DNA of 32,764 nt, taken from assembly GCA_910584905.1 (NCBI GenBank), contig CAJUCQ010000076.1, forward strand, positions 1 to 32,764, read 5' to 3'. This DNA is from an uncultured Muribaculaceae bacterium (GTDB lineage Bacteria > Bacteroidota > Bacteroidia > Bacteroidales > Muribaculaceae). Positions 7,069-15,114 of the stretch are shown here, in pieces (position 1 is the stretch's first letter; each line of letters begins with the position of its first letter). The notes under the pieces were generated by a model. The model saw nothing but the letters and a program-made list of their open reading frames with translations. It was not told the origin of the DNA and did not search any database. The position numbers and the translations under genes were made by a program.

Positions 7069-8301
7069 TTAGGATTGCGCCTTTTTAGGTCTGCCGCGTT
7101 TCTTTTTCGCAGGTTGTAGAGTTTCATCGTTGCCTGTGTTAATTTCATCGGCAATAGCTGTCGGGGCTTCGGTCGCGGAGAAAGACGGTATCATATTCAC
7201 AGCGTCATCTTTCTTTTTATCAACGATTTTCGCGTAAATTTGAGTCGTTTTAATCTGCGTATGTCCCAATAATTTAGATACCGTGTAGAGGTCAACACCC
7301 AATGACAGGAGAAGTGTCGCATTGGTATGGCGACTCGTGTGGAAAGTTATCCGTTTCTTGATTCCGCTGGATTTTACCCAATCTTTCAGCAATTTGTTGA
7401 GATAACCGTCACAAGGCAACGAAAAGATAAAATCGGTTTCTTTCGCTGTTCCTCGTTCCGGCAACCATCTGATTGCCTCATCCGATAGTGGTAGCCACAG
7501 TTTGCGCTGCGTCTTTACCATAAGTATAGATGCTCGCCACTGATTGCCGTCACGTTGAATATCGCCCCACCGCAAAGCCTTGACATCCGACAGGCGTAAG
7601 GCACACATACATCCGAACAGATAAGCCATCTTCACTTGTGGGTGGCTACACGGAGTATGCACGAGTTTCACGATTTCTTCCTGCGTAAGATATTCACGAT
7701 TGCTTTCAGGCACTTTGATTCTATCCTCCGATGGGATTTTTGTGATTGGGTTCTCGGTAATGATTTCGGCTTTGACAGCGGCATTTAGCCCGCAATTTAG
7801 ACAACGGAAATATCCGGCGGTAGTTACCTTCGCCATAGATGTGGCATTGAGATAGGAAATAAAGCCGAGGCAATAATCCTTAGTCACGTCTTTCATCGTG
7901 ATATGGTCGCCTTTATATAATTTAAGGTGGCGGATTGTCTTGATGATTTGAACGTAATAAGCATCACTTTGGCCGTTCTCCTTTTTCTTGTTGGCAAACT
8001 GCTCCATCCAGTCCATAAGCAACATCTTTGAATTTGCCGATGTGTTCACTATGCCGTGGTCGGAATACTGCAAGTCCATGATGCGTTTCGCCTTGATTGT
8101 TTCGGCGAGTTTCATCGTGTTCTCGTTGGATGTGCGGTCGAGCGGAGAACTTTCAGGGACAATGTAGAGTTTCAAGAACTCATACGTCCGTTCGCTGTTA
8201 TGATATATGTCAAGATAGAGCGACTGATTGCCGTTGGCCAGTTTCTTCGCCCGGAGTTTCACAGGTTCTTTTGCCTTGATGGTTTTCTTCTTTCGTGCCA
8301 T
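7069..8301 (-). CDS. Tyrosine recombinase / integrase 1, with AT-hook-like tail
   Basis: This 410-aa integrase catalyses strand exchange for insertion and excision of the element. An Arm/SAM-like N-terminal half is followed by the catalytic domain from about 205. All expected active-site residues are visible: R236 (in CALRLSDVKAL), a candidate K264, H321 and R324 (FHTSRHTN), H347 (LLGHTQI) and Y356 (QIYAKI). It is the Bacteroidetes type, with phage_int_SAM-like core-binding. The C-terminus is extended and ends PAKKKRGRPKKAQS, an AT-hook-like basic motif (RGRP at 402-405). It sits at one end of the mobilizable element, with its own promoter just upstream, and appears intact. Confidence 0.92.
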   Translation of the reverse strand: MARKKKTIKAKEPVKLRAKKLANGNQSLYLDIYHNSERTYEFLKLYIVPESSPLDRTSNENTMKLAETIKAKRIMDLQYSDHGIVNTSANSKMLLMDWMEQFANKKKENGQSDAYYVQIIKTIRHLKLYKGDHITMKDVTKDYCLGFISYLNATSMAKVTTAGYFRCLNCGLNAAVKAEIITENPITKIPSEDRIKVPESNREYLTQEEIVKLVHTPCSHPQVKMAYLFGCMCALRLSDVKALRWGDIQRDGNQWRASILMVKTQRKLWLPLSDEAIRWLPERGTAKETDFIFSLPCDGYLNKLLKDWVKSSGIKKRITFHTSRHTNATLLLSLGVDLYTVSKLLGHTQIKTTQIYAKIVDKKKDDAVNMIPSFSATEAPTAIADEINTGNDETLQPAKKKRGRPKKAQS

Positions 8302-8327
8302 TTGGGGAGAGTTTTAGAATTACCCTG

Positions 8328-8358
8328 CAAAGGTAACAATAATCCCCGATATGGACAA
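8328..8358 (-). promoter_or_regulatory. Promoter of integrase 1
   Basis: Plus-strand CAAAGGTA (8328-8335) reads TACCTTTG on the minus strand, matching the TAnnTTTG -7 consensus, 26 bases upstream of the integrase ATG. A weak -33-like ATTGTC lies at 8353-8358 on the minus strand, spacing 17. Confidence 0.55.
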
Positions 8359-8407
8359 TATAAAAGTAACAAATAAGTCACAAAATTACCCCATTTATCC
8401 GATATGG
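8346..8407 (+). repeat. Direct repeats upstream of integrase 1 (possible recombinase or regulator sites)
   Basis: CCGATATGG occurs at 8346-8354 and again at 8399-8407, both beside AATAATCC-type sequence (about 8340-8346 and 8412-8419). The stretch 8302-8705 holds no convincing gene. It contains this repeat pair, the integrase promoter and the terminator of the second integrase. The repeats could be arm-type integrase sites or operator sites. Confidence 0.35.
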
Positions 8408-8645
8408 GAGTAATAATCCGAAATCACGACAATAATCATAATATGCTAATATACAATTGTATTTACTCAAATATCCTTCCGATAAATTCTTTTGTTTTCA
8501 TTAGTTATGGTTATTGGCATACCCGCGAATCACGGGGTTCCCGCAGCACAATGAAAACAACAATGTCAACGACTGTTTTGATTTTATAAATATGCTAATG
8601 GCAGGAGATTGGCATTATATTGTCATTCGCAGGGCATATATGGCA

Positions 8646-8682
8646 AAAGAACCGACAAATCATTACGATTCATCGGTTCTTT
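8646..8682 (-). terminator. Rho-independent terminator after integrase 2
   Basis: Perfect 10-bp arms AAAGAACCGA (8646-8655) and TCGGTTCTTT (8673-8682) enclose a 17-nt loop. Read on the minus strand the stem is followed by a run of Ts (TTCTTTTG). It lies 24 bases past the stop of integrase 2. Confidence 0.75.
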
Positions 8683-8705
8683 CAGACTATTGAAGTATAC
8701 TTCCC

Positions 8706-9959
8706 TCAGCTGCCTACGGCACTGAATTTGATTTCTCCGAGCGAGTCTATTGCATCCTGTTTCAGGCTGTCAACGACATGGAGATACCGTTCTGTCATTT
8801 TTAGCGACGTGTGGCCGAGAAGACTTGATACCGTCTTGATGTTGGCTCCACGGTTCAGGACATTCACGGCGAAACTGTGCCGGGCGCAGTGCCATGATAT
8901 TTTTTTCTTGATGCCCGCCAGTTTAACCCATTTGCCCAGATAGCGGTTGCAGGTATCATAAAGCGGCAACTTGAATATGCGCTCGTCGTAGTCATCCCCC
9001 TCCGGCTGCCCGATAAGGCGGATCAGTGTGTCGTTCAGCGGAACTATCACCCAGCTGCAATTACTGTGTCCCTTTGTTTTCTGCTGCTGGAAACGCAGGG
9101 TCTTTGTGGTATAGTCAACATTGCGGTAAGTCAGTTTGCTTGTGTCGCACCAGCGCGCCCCGGTATAAAGGCCGAAAATGAAGGCGCGGTGTATCTCGGT
9201 TTTCTCGCCGTCGAAACGTGTCGCCACAAGACGGTCTATTTCTTCGGGGAGTAGAATCTCCTTTTGCAGCGTCATGTTGTCGTTCTTGATGACGAAGCCG
9301 CGACAGGGATTTTTCTTGATAAGGTCTTTGTCCACGGCAGCCGTCACCATGCGCTTGAACATCCGGAAATAGGCTTTCGGGCCGTCGCCCTTTCCGTTGG
9401 CTTTCAGGTATTCCACAAACGCCCCTACCATTTCGGGTGTCAGTTGCTTCATTTTAAGGCTGTCCTTGAATTTCTCGTATCTCGGAGTGGACTCAAGAAA
9501 CCTTATGAACTTTTTCAGACCGCGTTCCTGCGTCTCCCTGATATGCTTGGTAAGCGTAGGGGATTTGCAGAACTCTCGGCAGAACTCGATAAAATCATCG
9601 TCCATCTCCTTACGCAGACGGTAGCCCTCGCGGTCTTCGAGGAATGTCTGCTCACGCTCGAAGCGTATCTTCTCGGCAAGCGCGAGTGTGTTCCTGTTCT
9701 GCAAACGCTCCTGCGGGGTTCTTGGATGCAGCCAGATGTAGAGATTCAGATTTTCCTTCTTACGGGTATGTTTGATTTTGAATTTGGGTTTGCCCGCCAT
9801 TGCCCCTTCGGTGTAGAACACCTGCTCACCGTTCTCGTCAAGTACGGGAGTCTCGGTTCTTCCTATGTAGTATTCCAGATAGAGGCTGGCGCGTCCGTCG
9901 CTCAGTTCGGACTGTTGGAGCTTGGGATTCTGTTTCTTGCGATTTTCTATTTTTGCCAT
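8706..9959 (-). CDS. Tyrosine recombinase / integrase 2
   Basis: The second tyrosine integrase is 417 aa from the MAKIENRKKQ start. The N-terminal arm-binding region includes SDGRASLYLEYYIGR. The core-binding domain spans about 118-220. The catalytic domain from about 235 has R269 (TGARWCD), H357 and R360 (WHCARHSF), H383 (LLGHTSL) and Y392 (ERYLHV), so it should be active. The frame extends to 10097, but a TAnnTTTG box at 9977-9984 just upstream of 9959 makes the shorter start clearly better. It has its own terminator. Its sequence differs markedly from integrase 1, so the two probably belong to different elements in tandem. Confidence 0.92.
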   Translation of the reverse strand: MAKIENRKKQNPKLQQSELSDGRASLYLEYYIGRTETPVLDENGEQVFYTEGAMAGKPKFKIKHTRKKENLNLYIWLHPRTPQERLQNRNTLALAEKIRFEREQTFLEDREGYRLRKEMDDDFIEFCREFCKSPTLTKHIRETQERGLKKFIRFLESTPRYEKFKDSLKMKQLTPEMVGAFVEYLKANGKGDGPKAYFRMFKRMVTAAVDKDLIKKNPCRGFVIKNDNMTLQKEILLPEEIDRLVATRFDGEKTEIHRAFIFGLYTGARWCDTSKLTYRNVDYTTKTLRFQQQKTKGHSNCSWVIVPLNDTLIRLIGQPEGDDYDERIFKLPLYDTCNRYLGKWVKLAGIKKKISWHCARHSFAVNVLNRGANIKTVSSLLGHTSLKMTERYLHVVDSLKQDAIDSLGEIKFSAVGS

Positions 9960-9976
9960 AATCATGAATTTTCCCG

Positions 9977-9984
9977 CAAAGATA
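9977..9984 (-). promoter_or_regulatory. Bacteroidetes -7 box for integrase 2
   Basis: Plus-strand CAAAGATA reads TATCTTTG on the minus strand, matching TAnnTTTG. It lies 18 bases upstream of the ATG at 9959, implying a very short leader. Confidence 0.6.
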
Positions 9985-10061
9985 AGCGCGGGCATAACAT
10001 TTTGAAAATCGCCGTTTACAGTCCTTAACAATTCACTTATCCCGAATGTTCTTCTAACGGG

Positions 10062-10109
10062 GTACAAAAGGTGTACTTTTTGAGAAAATCGCCCCATTTG
10101 CAGGCAAAT
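10062..10109. repeat. Inverted repeats upstream of integrase 2 (attachment-site candidate)
   Basis: GTACA (10062-10066) / TGTAC (10072-10076) flank AAAGG. ATTTGC (10096-10101) / GCAAAT (10104-10109) flank AG. The phrase GAAAATCGCC also occurs twice, at about 10004 and 10084. A palindrome GTGATTTAATCAC follows at 10218-10230. This gap (about 9985-10300) also marks the change from AT-richer mobile DNA to GC-rich chromosome. It is a plausible place for the element end and integrase binding sites, but no duplicated core could be matched at a left end. Confidence 0.35.
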
Positions 10110-10305
10110 CGCGGAAAAACAGCATCTTGCTAATCCGTTTATCCACTTGCTTTTAATTTTATCCCCGCTTTTCCCGTTTTATATCGCGGAGAATTACACA
10201 TTTCCGCTTAAATAACGGTGATTTAATCACTAAAAAATGACATCGTCCCGCCTTTCTTACGCAAACACGGCAGGGCAAACGAATGTTCAACGTCGGCGCC
10301 CACAA

Positions 10306-10334
10306 AAGAAGGCCGGCGCTCGGCCGGCCTTCTT
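10306..10334 (-). terminator. Terminator of the lipoprotein / CBM9-like operon
   Basis: A perfect 12-bp stem AAGAAGGCCGGC (10306-10317) / GCCGGCCTTCTT (10323-10334) has a 5-nt loop. On the minus strand the stem runs into TTCTTTTGTG. It lies about 160 bases past the stop at 10493. The stretch 10335-10492 shows nothing else recognisable. Confidence 0.75.
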
Positions 10335-10492
10335 CCACGTTTCAACTATTTATTTATGAGACCTTAAGCCGGACATCACTGCCCGGACATAAGCGCCAAG
10401 GATGCGCGGTGGACAACACGTCTCCGTCCGCATTCTTATAGATATAACGCTTTTGTCGGCTTTTGGCTCAATCAATTCGGGTTTAAATATTA

Positions 10493-11104
10493 CTAAAGCA
10501 ATTCAATCTTGCCGAAGAACTCCGGGCGATGAAAATCCGGCTTTTCACTATCTATCGGGAAGAGCGAAAGATAGTGGCGCGTGTCGGTGCAATCACCACA
10601 CTTGTACATATTAAGACGCAGACGGCGAGGAGCGCAATCATATCCCAGAAGCCGGAACGGAATCTCAATCTCGACCCACCACGCCTCCGCATCACCCGAG
10701 CCTTGAGACCGACACTCGAATGGCGCCGCTCCTACACAACTCCCGCGACGGCCCACGGCCGCAAGCTCTCCGGCGTCGAAAGGCGTCTTTTCACTACGAG
10801 TGGGACGGCGAGCCGCAAGAAGCGTGCCGAGCGGATTACTCTCGAAGTTCGCATAATTACGGCCGTCGCTCATCATCACAAAAATCTCGACACACGAATC
10901 GACACACACCGGGTTGTTATCGACAGTCTCCAGCGCACGCACATGCCGCTCCACGACATCGAAGCGAACGACAAGAGCATCATCGGTATAACGCATCCTG
11001 ACGGCCACTTCCGGTCGATAAGGATACAACTCCGGCCAAGCCGGCTCCAAGGTCAGGCTCACTCCCGCCCGAGTGCATGCCATGCAATCACTCATCTTTG
11101 CCAT
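10493..11104 (-). CDS. Carbohydrate-binding family 9-like protein
   Basis: The 203-aa protein has the beta-sandwich pattern of CBM9-like domains: ALVVRFDVVERHVRA, then DNNPVCVDSCVEIFV, NYANFESNPLGTLLA, WWVEIEIPFRLLGYD, LRLNMYKCGD and DSEKPDFHRPEFFGKIEL. The ending PDFHRPEFFG is typical of stand-alone family 9-like proteins in Bacteroidetes. Their exact ligand is usually unknown; a glycan-related role is inference. No signal peptide is evident from this start, although related proteins vary. It overlaps the upstream lipoprotein gene by one base (TGATG), so the two are translationally coupled. Confidence 0.78.
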   Translation of the reverse strand: MAKMSDCMACTRAGVSLTLEPAWPELYPYRPEVAVRMRYTDDALVVRFDVVERHVRALETVDNNPVCVDSCVEIFVMMSDGRNYANFESNPLGTLLAARRPTRSEKTPFDAGELAAVGRRGSCVGAAPFECRSQGSGDAEAWWVEIEIPFRLLGYDCAPRRLRLNMYKCGDCTDTRHYLSLFPIDSEKPDFHRPEFFGKIELL

Positions 11105-11970
11105 CAGAATGAAGCCCAGTTAAAATCATGGCGCACCGAAGCCGAAACCGACTCGCCGTCGCTCACCGTTTCATAATAAGCCTTGACATAACCATCCTCA
11201 ATCGTATAGTCATATCTCCGCGCCTCCACTACACCGGCCTCGGAATCAATCTTCGTAACACCGGCAACAAGATTCGCCGACTCTACGCCAAAGACCCCCT
11301 GCCCGCGCAAGGGCATATAATACGGTCTCGGCAAAACGCCGCCTACCATAGACCCTCCGCGAGCCTCGTCGATAAAATAAGTAAACTTCATCACATAACG
11401 CGGCTCAACCGAGCCGAAACAATCGTTATAGGCAACAAGGTTGGCTCCTTCCCACTCAAACGTATTCTCCCAGACCCACGGCCTGTTCCACGCCGTCGAA
11501 CGCGAAGCAACGTCCGAAGCATAAATTTCCGTATTGCGCACCTTGACAAGACGGCCGAGATTATCATACGAGAACTCATGCTTATACTTTTTTCTCACAT
11601 CGTCCGAGCCGGAGTCGGAAGTCCGCTCAAAAATCCCCTCCGCATAGACAGCCCTGCCGCCCTCAAGATGCAGCACTTCGCGAAAATTCACCTGTGCATG
11701 AGGCCAGAACTGCTCCTGCATCGAATAATCAATCGCAATACGGTCCGCTTCGCTGTAATCGTACACAGCCTTCTCGCGCATATCGCCGGCAACACAGTCG
11801 GCCTGCCTGACCGCCCCGTCGCGGTTATACGAATAAATTCTGACACCACCGTCCGACGATACAATCGAAGCCACACGAACCGCCGGAGCCGGAACCTCAG
11901 GCTCATCCTTATGCGAACAAGCGCTCAACGCAACACAGGCTCCAATTAAGAAACAATAGAGATACTTCAT
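11104..11970 (-). CDS. Hypothetical lipoprotein with RHS/YD-like strands
   Basis: This is a 288-aa lipoprotein. The signal peptide MKYLYCFLIGACVALSAC ends in a lipobox (LSAC, lipid-bearing C18). It is followed by SHKDEPEVP, an acidic start suggestive of export to the cell surface in Bacteroidetes. The mature part contains YD-repeat-like phrases (IYSYNRDGAVRQ, HEFSYDNLGRLVKVRN, VMKFTYF, RYDYTIEDGYVKAYYE), as in DUF4595/RHS-like beta-sheet lipoproteins. Function is unknown. Coupling to the CBM9-like gene suggests that the two are used together, perhaps at the outer membrane. No clear TAnnTTTG box was found directly upstream. Confidence 0.72.
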   Translation of the reverse strand: MKYLYCFLIGACVALSACSHKDEPEVPAPAVRVASIVSSDGGVRIYSYNRDGAVRQADCVAGDMREKAVYDYSEADRIAIDYSMQEQFWPHAQVNFREVLHLEGGRAVYAEGIFERTSDSGSDDVRKKYKHEFSYDNLGRLVKVRNTEIYASDVASRSTAWNRPWVWENTFEWEGANLVAYNDCFGSVEPRYVMKFTYFIDEARGGSMVGGVLPRPYYMPLRGQGVFGVESANLVAGVTKIDSEAGVVEARRYDYTIEDGYVKAYYETVSDGESVSASVRHDFNWASF

Positions 11971-12117
11971 AAACGATACAATTAACTATAAAACCTAACG
12001 CAAAACCCACTCGGAAAATTGCATAAGCCCACAAAAAACACATCCACTACCCCGACCCGATGAGCATGCTATCGATATATGTTTTTCAGCACATTCACTT
12101 GTATCTCAAAAACATGA

Positions 12118-12125
12118 TAACTTTG
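12118..12125 (+). promoter_or_regulatory. Distal promoter candidate for the 898-aa secreted protein
   Basis: TAACTTTG matches the TAnnTTTG -7 consensus, with TTG at 12099-12101 as a weak -33. A G9 tract (12144-12152) follows shortly downstream and would lie in the leader. The gap 11971-12281 otherwise holds only this and the proximal box. Confidence 0.45.
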
Positions 12126-12245
12126 ACCCCGTTCACCAATATTGGGGGGGGGAAACAAGACTTTAGACAATTACGCCAAAGTGTCATCGTATATTAATAA
12201 AAATTAAATTAACCAAATCTACTTTTATGTTTACGCAAATAACAT

Positions 12246-12253
12246 TACTTTTG
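12246..12253 (+). promoter_or_regulatory. Proximal promoter candidate for the 898-aa secreted protein
   Basis: TACTTTTG fits TAnnTTTG and lies 28 bases upstream of the ATG at 12282. No good -33 TTTG is seen at the right distance, only a T-run near 12223. Confidence 0.4.
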
Positions 12254-12281
12254 AAAAAAATTAACACTCAGGTATATTTCA

Positions 12282-14978
12282 ATGATTTATCACGTTTCGA
12301 AACCCGGATTGAGATTATCCGCGCTATTGTCTTTTTTTATTTTTTGCGCATTTACCGCTTCTACCGCAAAATGCAGAATCCTGCTTGAGAATGAAAACGA
12401 AGTGTGGCAACGCGCTTTTCTGACATACAGCATCTACAACGCCGACGGCTCAAGAGACCTCGACCGCGAGACAACCGTCGAGATGACTCACGTCGGCGGC
12501 CCGTTCTGGATTCACGAACTGGATGTGCCCGCCAATCCGTGCCAGCTCTTTTTCAGCGACGGACAAGGGCGCGTGACTCATAAGTTCAACGGTCTTTGGG
12601 ACCTGCAATGGCCCGAAAACATCTGCTTCAAAGACACTCAGACGTCAAACCTCAACTACGACTCCAAAGCCGTGATATTTTTTGACGTCATCGACCGCAA
12701 CGGCTGGTTCGAGGCCGGATTCGACAATATCCTGACTGATATTTACTACGCCGACGACGGCACTCTCTTCCATGCCTGGAGCCATAAAAGCTTCGAAGCC
12801 AAGCCGCGCGTCTACCTTTTCGGGGAAAGACAAGGTGAAACATCAGCCGGATTCAACGGCAGGATATACCACTTCGCGATGGTCAACGAAAGCGCCAAAA
12901 GCCCGTGCATATGGTTGCGGCGGGCCGATTCGCCCTCGAACGCCATTGTTGCACCCCTCTTCAACGGCGCTGTTTTGACGCCCGAAGGCGACGACTGCAC
13001 AAAAAGCGTCTACGCATCATATTCCGAGCTCTACGAATCCGCCGGACGACGATATGTAATCATCCCTTACGACATGGACGGCTTTGCCATACCCTATGCC
13101 GACGGCGAATTTGCATTCGAATGGTCAGCTCCCAAAGAACGCATTTCCCAGCTTGCATTCACCCTCACTCCGGGCGAAAACTCTTTTATCGCCGGAGCAA
13201 TCGCCGCCACTGACGCATCCAACATCGAAGCCTTCGACGGCCGACATCGCTTCACGTCATCACCCGCCGACGCATGGTGCGCCGTGGAAAGCAACGCCGG
13301 ACGAGATCCGTCGATTGAATACGACAATACCGGCTCCCGCGACATCCCGGCACGAGTGAGCCTCCGCTTTGACAACTCCGCATTCGCCACCGGGAAAATG
13401 AACTTCTCGGCGCCGCCGGTCAATCCGTTTATCGCAACCATGCGGCAGATTCTCGACGAAGACCGCACCGACTTCGCCCTCAGGCTCTCGCTCCGATGGA
13501 ACCCCGAAGCCGATTTCACCCTCTCCGACGGCCGCAACGCTCGCGGTGCAATAGCTGCAATAGCCCTGACATCGCCCGACGGCAACGTCATCGATGCCCT
13601 CGCCCGCAGCGGCGGCTTCAGAACCGGAAAAACCACGACTACAAACACCGTCATCATCGACTCGCCCGACGTGTTGCGCTCGATCAAAGACGAAGGCTTC
13701 GCCGACATCGTTTTCTCCGACCTGCCCCCCTACCCTACATACAATGTGTCAATTGCAGCCATCCCGGCCGACGACCTGAGCACAGCCGACCTCGCACTCA
13801 TGAACTTCGGCTACCGCGAAAACACATCCGCCTCACCCACGAGTCCTCAGACCATCATCGCCGCCCCGACAATCACCTTCGCCTCTCACCGCATCCAGCC
13901 CATCGACGTCCCCCTGCCCCTTGCGAAAAAACTGACCGCCGCTGAAGATATGCCGCAAGGCCACGGAGCCACCTACTATACAGCCGCATCGCGAATCCAC
14001 ACCACATGCCGCCTGCAAGGCCTCGCGTCAGTCCCCGAAGGCTGGAGCGCCGCATACCGCCTTATCGCCGCCGACGGCTCCGTCATTGCCGAGACAACGG
14101 CCACTGACATCGAGCTCCACAGCCTCTCCCCCGACGCCAACGACGACCTGCACGCAATAGCCGTGTACACGAACGGCGCACGCGAAATAACATCCGATGC
14201 CGGATGGCGCCCGGCATCAATCACCGACGATATATTCCCCGAATTCACATCCGAAGGATGCGACACATGGCTCATGCAAAAAGCCGCCGCCGTCCACTCC
14301 ATCGACTGCGGCTCCGTCTACGACCTTGCCTTCGAATGCCGCCACCGCATCACACGTGATGAAATGCCGTCATACATAGGCTTCAACATCATCGCCGAAA
14401 ACGCCGGCGCTCACAACGGCCACATCGCGCCCTCACAGACCAACGCTCCGCGCCTGATGTCGCAACACGAACGCCACGAAAATCCCCTCACGGGCACAAG
14501 CGTAAGCGGCAACGCCGGATACACCGCCATCGCCGACGATGCAGAATGGGCCCCGGCCAACGATTGGGCCGGAGCCTTGGCCCGCAACGGACGCGCCGCA
14601 TTCTACATCCACCACTTCCACTGCCAAAAACCCATCACACAAAACCGCGCCGGAAGCGACGAAGCCGAAATCAGAGCCGCATTCGACCTCCACACACCCG
14701 TCATCATCAGCCCCCGCCCCGCCCTCTCGTCCGACGCACCCGCCACAATAGCCGAAAACGACCGCATCCACGTCCACACATCCAAAGCCGCCGACACCGA
14801 ATCTCACTCCACCACCATCAGAATCCCCCTCGACGACCTCGACAACGTGGCTACAGGCATAGCCGCTCCGACAGTGCCCGCCTCCCGCCGACAGGCATAC
14901 AACATCCAAGGCATCCCCGTCGACGCCACATCAGCCCGAGGCATCTACATCACCGACGGACGCAAAATATACAAATAA
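12282..14978 (+). CDS. Large secreted protein with C-terminal sorting-type motif
   Basis: The 898-aa protein has a signal peptide (basic start, hydrophobic LSALLSFFIFCAFTAS, cleavage near residue 29). The N-terminal 200 residues look like a beta-rich module (VWQRAFLTYSIYNADGS, PCQLFFSDGQG). That recalls starch-binding-like domains, but no family can be assigned. The middle has long threonine, alanine and aspartate-rich beta segments. The last 27 residues (AYNIQGIPVDATSARGIYITDGRKIYK) resemble the short Bacteroidetes C-terminal domain that ends in GxYI..GRK, associated with secretion or surface anchoring. The gene is strongly C-rich, with long open shadows on other frames. No catalytic motif is evident. 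It is a monocistronic unit with its own promoters. Confidence 0.7.
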   Translation: MIYHVSKPGLRLSALLSFFIFCAFTASTAKCRILLENENEVWQRAFLTYSIYNADGSRDLDRETTVEMTHVGGPFWIHELDVPANPCQLFFSDGQGRVTHKFNGLWDLQWPENICFKDTQTSNLNYDSKAVIFFDVIDRNGWFEAGFDNILTDIYYADDGTLFHAWSHKSFEAKPRVYLFGERQGETSAGFNGRIYHFAMVNESAKSPCIWLRRADSPSNAIVAPLFNGAVLTPEGDDCTKSVYASYSELYESAGRRYVIIPYDMDGFAIPYADGEFAFEWSAPKERISQLAFTLTPGENSFIAGAIAATDASNIEAFDGRHRFTSSPADAWCAVESNAGRDPSIEYDNTGSRDIPARVSLRFDNSAFATGKMNFSAPPVNPFIATMRQILDEDRTDFALRLSLRWNPEADFTLSDGRNARGAIAAIALTSPDGNVIDALARSGGFRTGKTTTTNTVIIDSPDVLRSIKDEGFADIVFSDLPPYPTYNVSIAAIPADDLSTADLALMNFGYRENTSASPTSPQTIIAAPTITFASHRIQPIDVPLPLAKKLTAAEDMPQGHGATYYTAASRIHTTCRLQGLASVPEGWSAAYRLIAADGSVIAETTATDIELHSLSPDANDDLHAIAVYTNGAREITSDAGWRPASITDDIFPEFTSEGCDTWLMQKAAAVHSIDCGSVYDLAFECRHRITRDEMPSYIGFNIIAENAGAHNGHIAPSQTNAPRLMSQHERHENPLTGTSVSGNAGYTAIADDAEWAPANDWAGALARNGRAAFYIHHFHCQKPITQNRAGSDEAEIRAAFDLHTPVIISPRPALSSDAPATIAENDRIHVHTSKAADTESHSTTIRIPLDDLDNVATGIAAPTVPASRRQAYNIQGIPVDATSARGIYITDGRKIYK

Positions 14979-15032
14979 AGCCCGCACAGCACGGATAATA
15001 TTTTTTAACTACCACCGAAGCAAAATTGTTTG

Positions 15033-15040
15033 TAACTTTG
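15033..15040 (+). promoter_or_regulatory. Bacteroidetes -7 box for rubrerythrin
   Basis: TAACTTTG followed by CA is a textbook TAnnTTTG box, 75 bases upstream of the rubrerythrin ATG. The -33 element is not clear. Confidence 0.6.
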
Positions 15041-15114
15041 CACAAACCATCCAAGCCCGCAAGGCCACGGACGGACACACAACAATTCGACTAATATCAT
15101 TCTCACGTTTCACT

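Larger units (their letters stand above)
871..8640 (-). mobile_element. Mobilizable element with relaxase, oriT candidate, excisionase, defence cargo and integrase
   Basis: The minus-strand genes from the relaxase to the first integrase have the usual contents of a Bacteroides-type mobilizable transposon: relaxase, MobC, DUF3408, a small HTH excisionase and a tyrosine integrase at the other end. No conjugation apparatus (Tra proteins, coupling protein) is visible, so transfer would depend on a helper. An AlbA_2-ATPase gene and an AbiV-type gene sit between the backbone and the integrase as probable cargo. Base composition is more AT-rich than in the chromosomal genes to the right. The exact ends are not determined. 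The left end may lie outside the window, because the TIR-like gene and the IS could also be cargo. Confidence 0.65.

Noticed and set aside
8404..8589. Small plus-strand frame in the gap between integrases
   Set aside because: No domain or start signal; the gap is better explained by the promoter, repeats and terminator.
9264..10028. Long plus-strand open frame opposite integrase 2
   Set aside because: Complete overlap with an integrase whose active-site residues are all visible; it is an antisense shadow with no recognisable domain.
9960..10097. Longer start of integrase 2
   Set aside because: A promoter box at 9977-9984 lies inside the extension.
11128..11949. Plus-strand frame opposite the lipoprotein gene
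   Set aside because: Arg/Ile-rich antisense translation. The minus strand has a clear lipobox and YD-like strands.
14433..14909. Minus-strand frame opposite the end of the 898-aa secreted protein
   Set aside because: The composition (V, G, D and C runs) is typical of a reversed C-rich coding strand, and no motif is seen.
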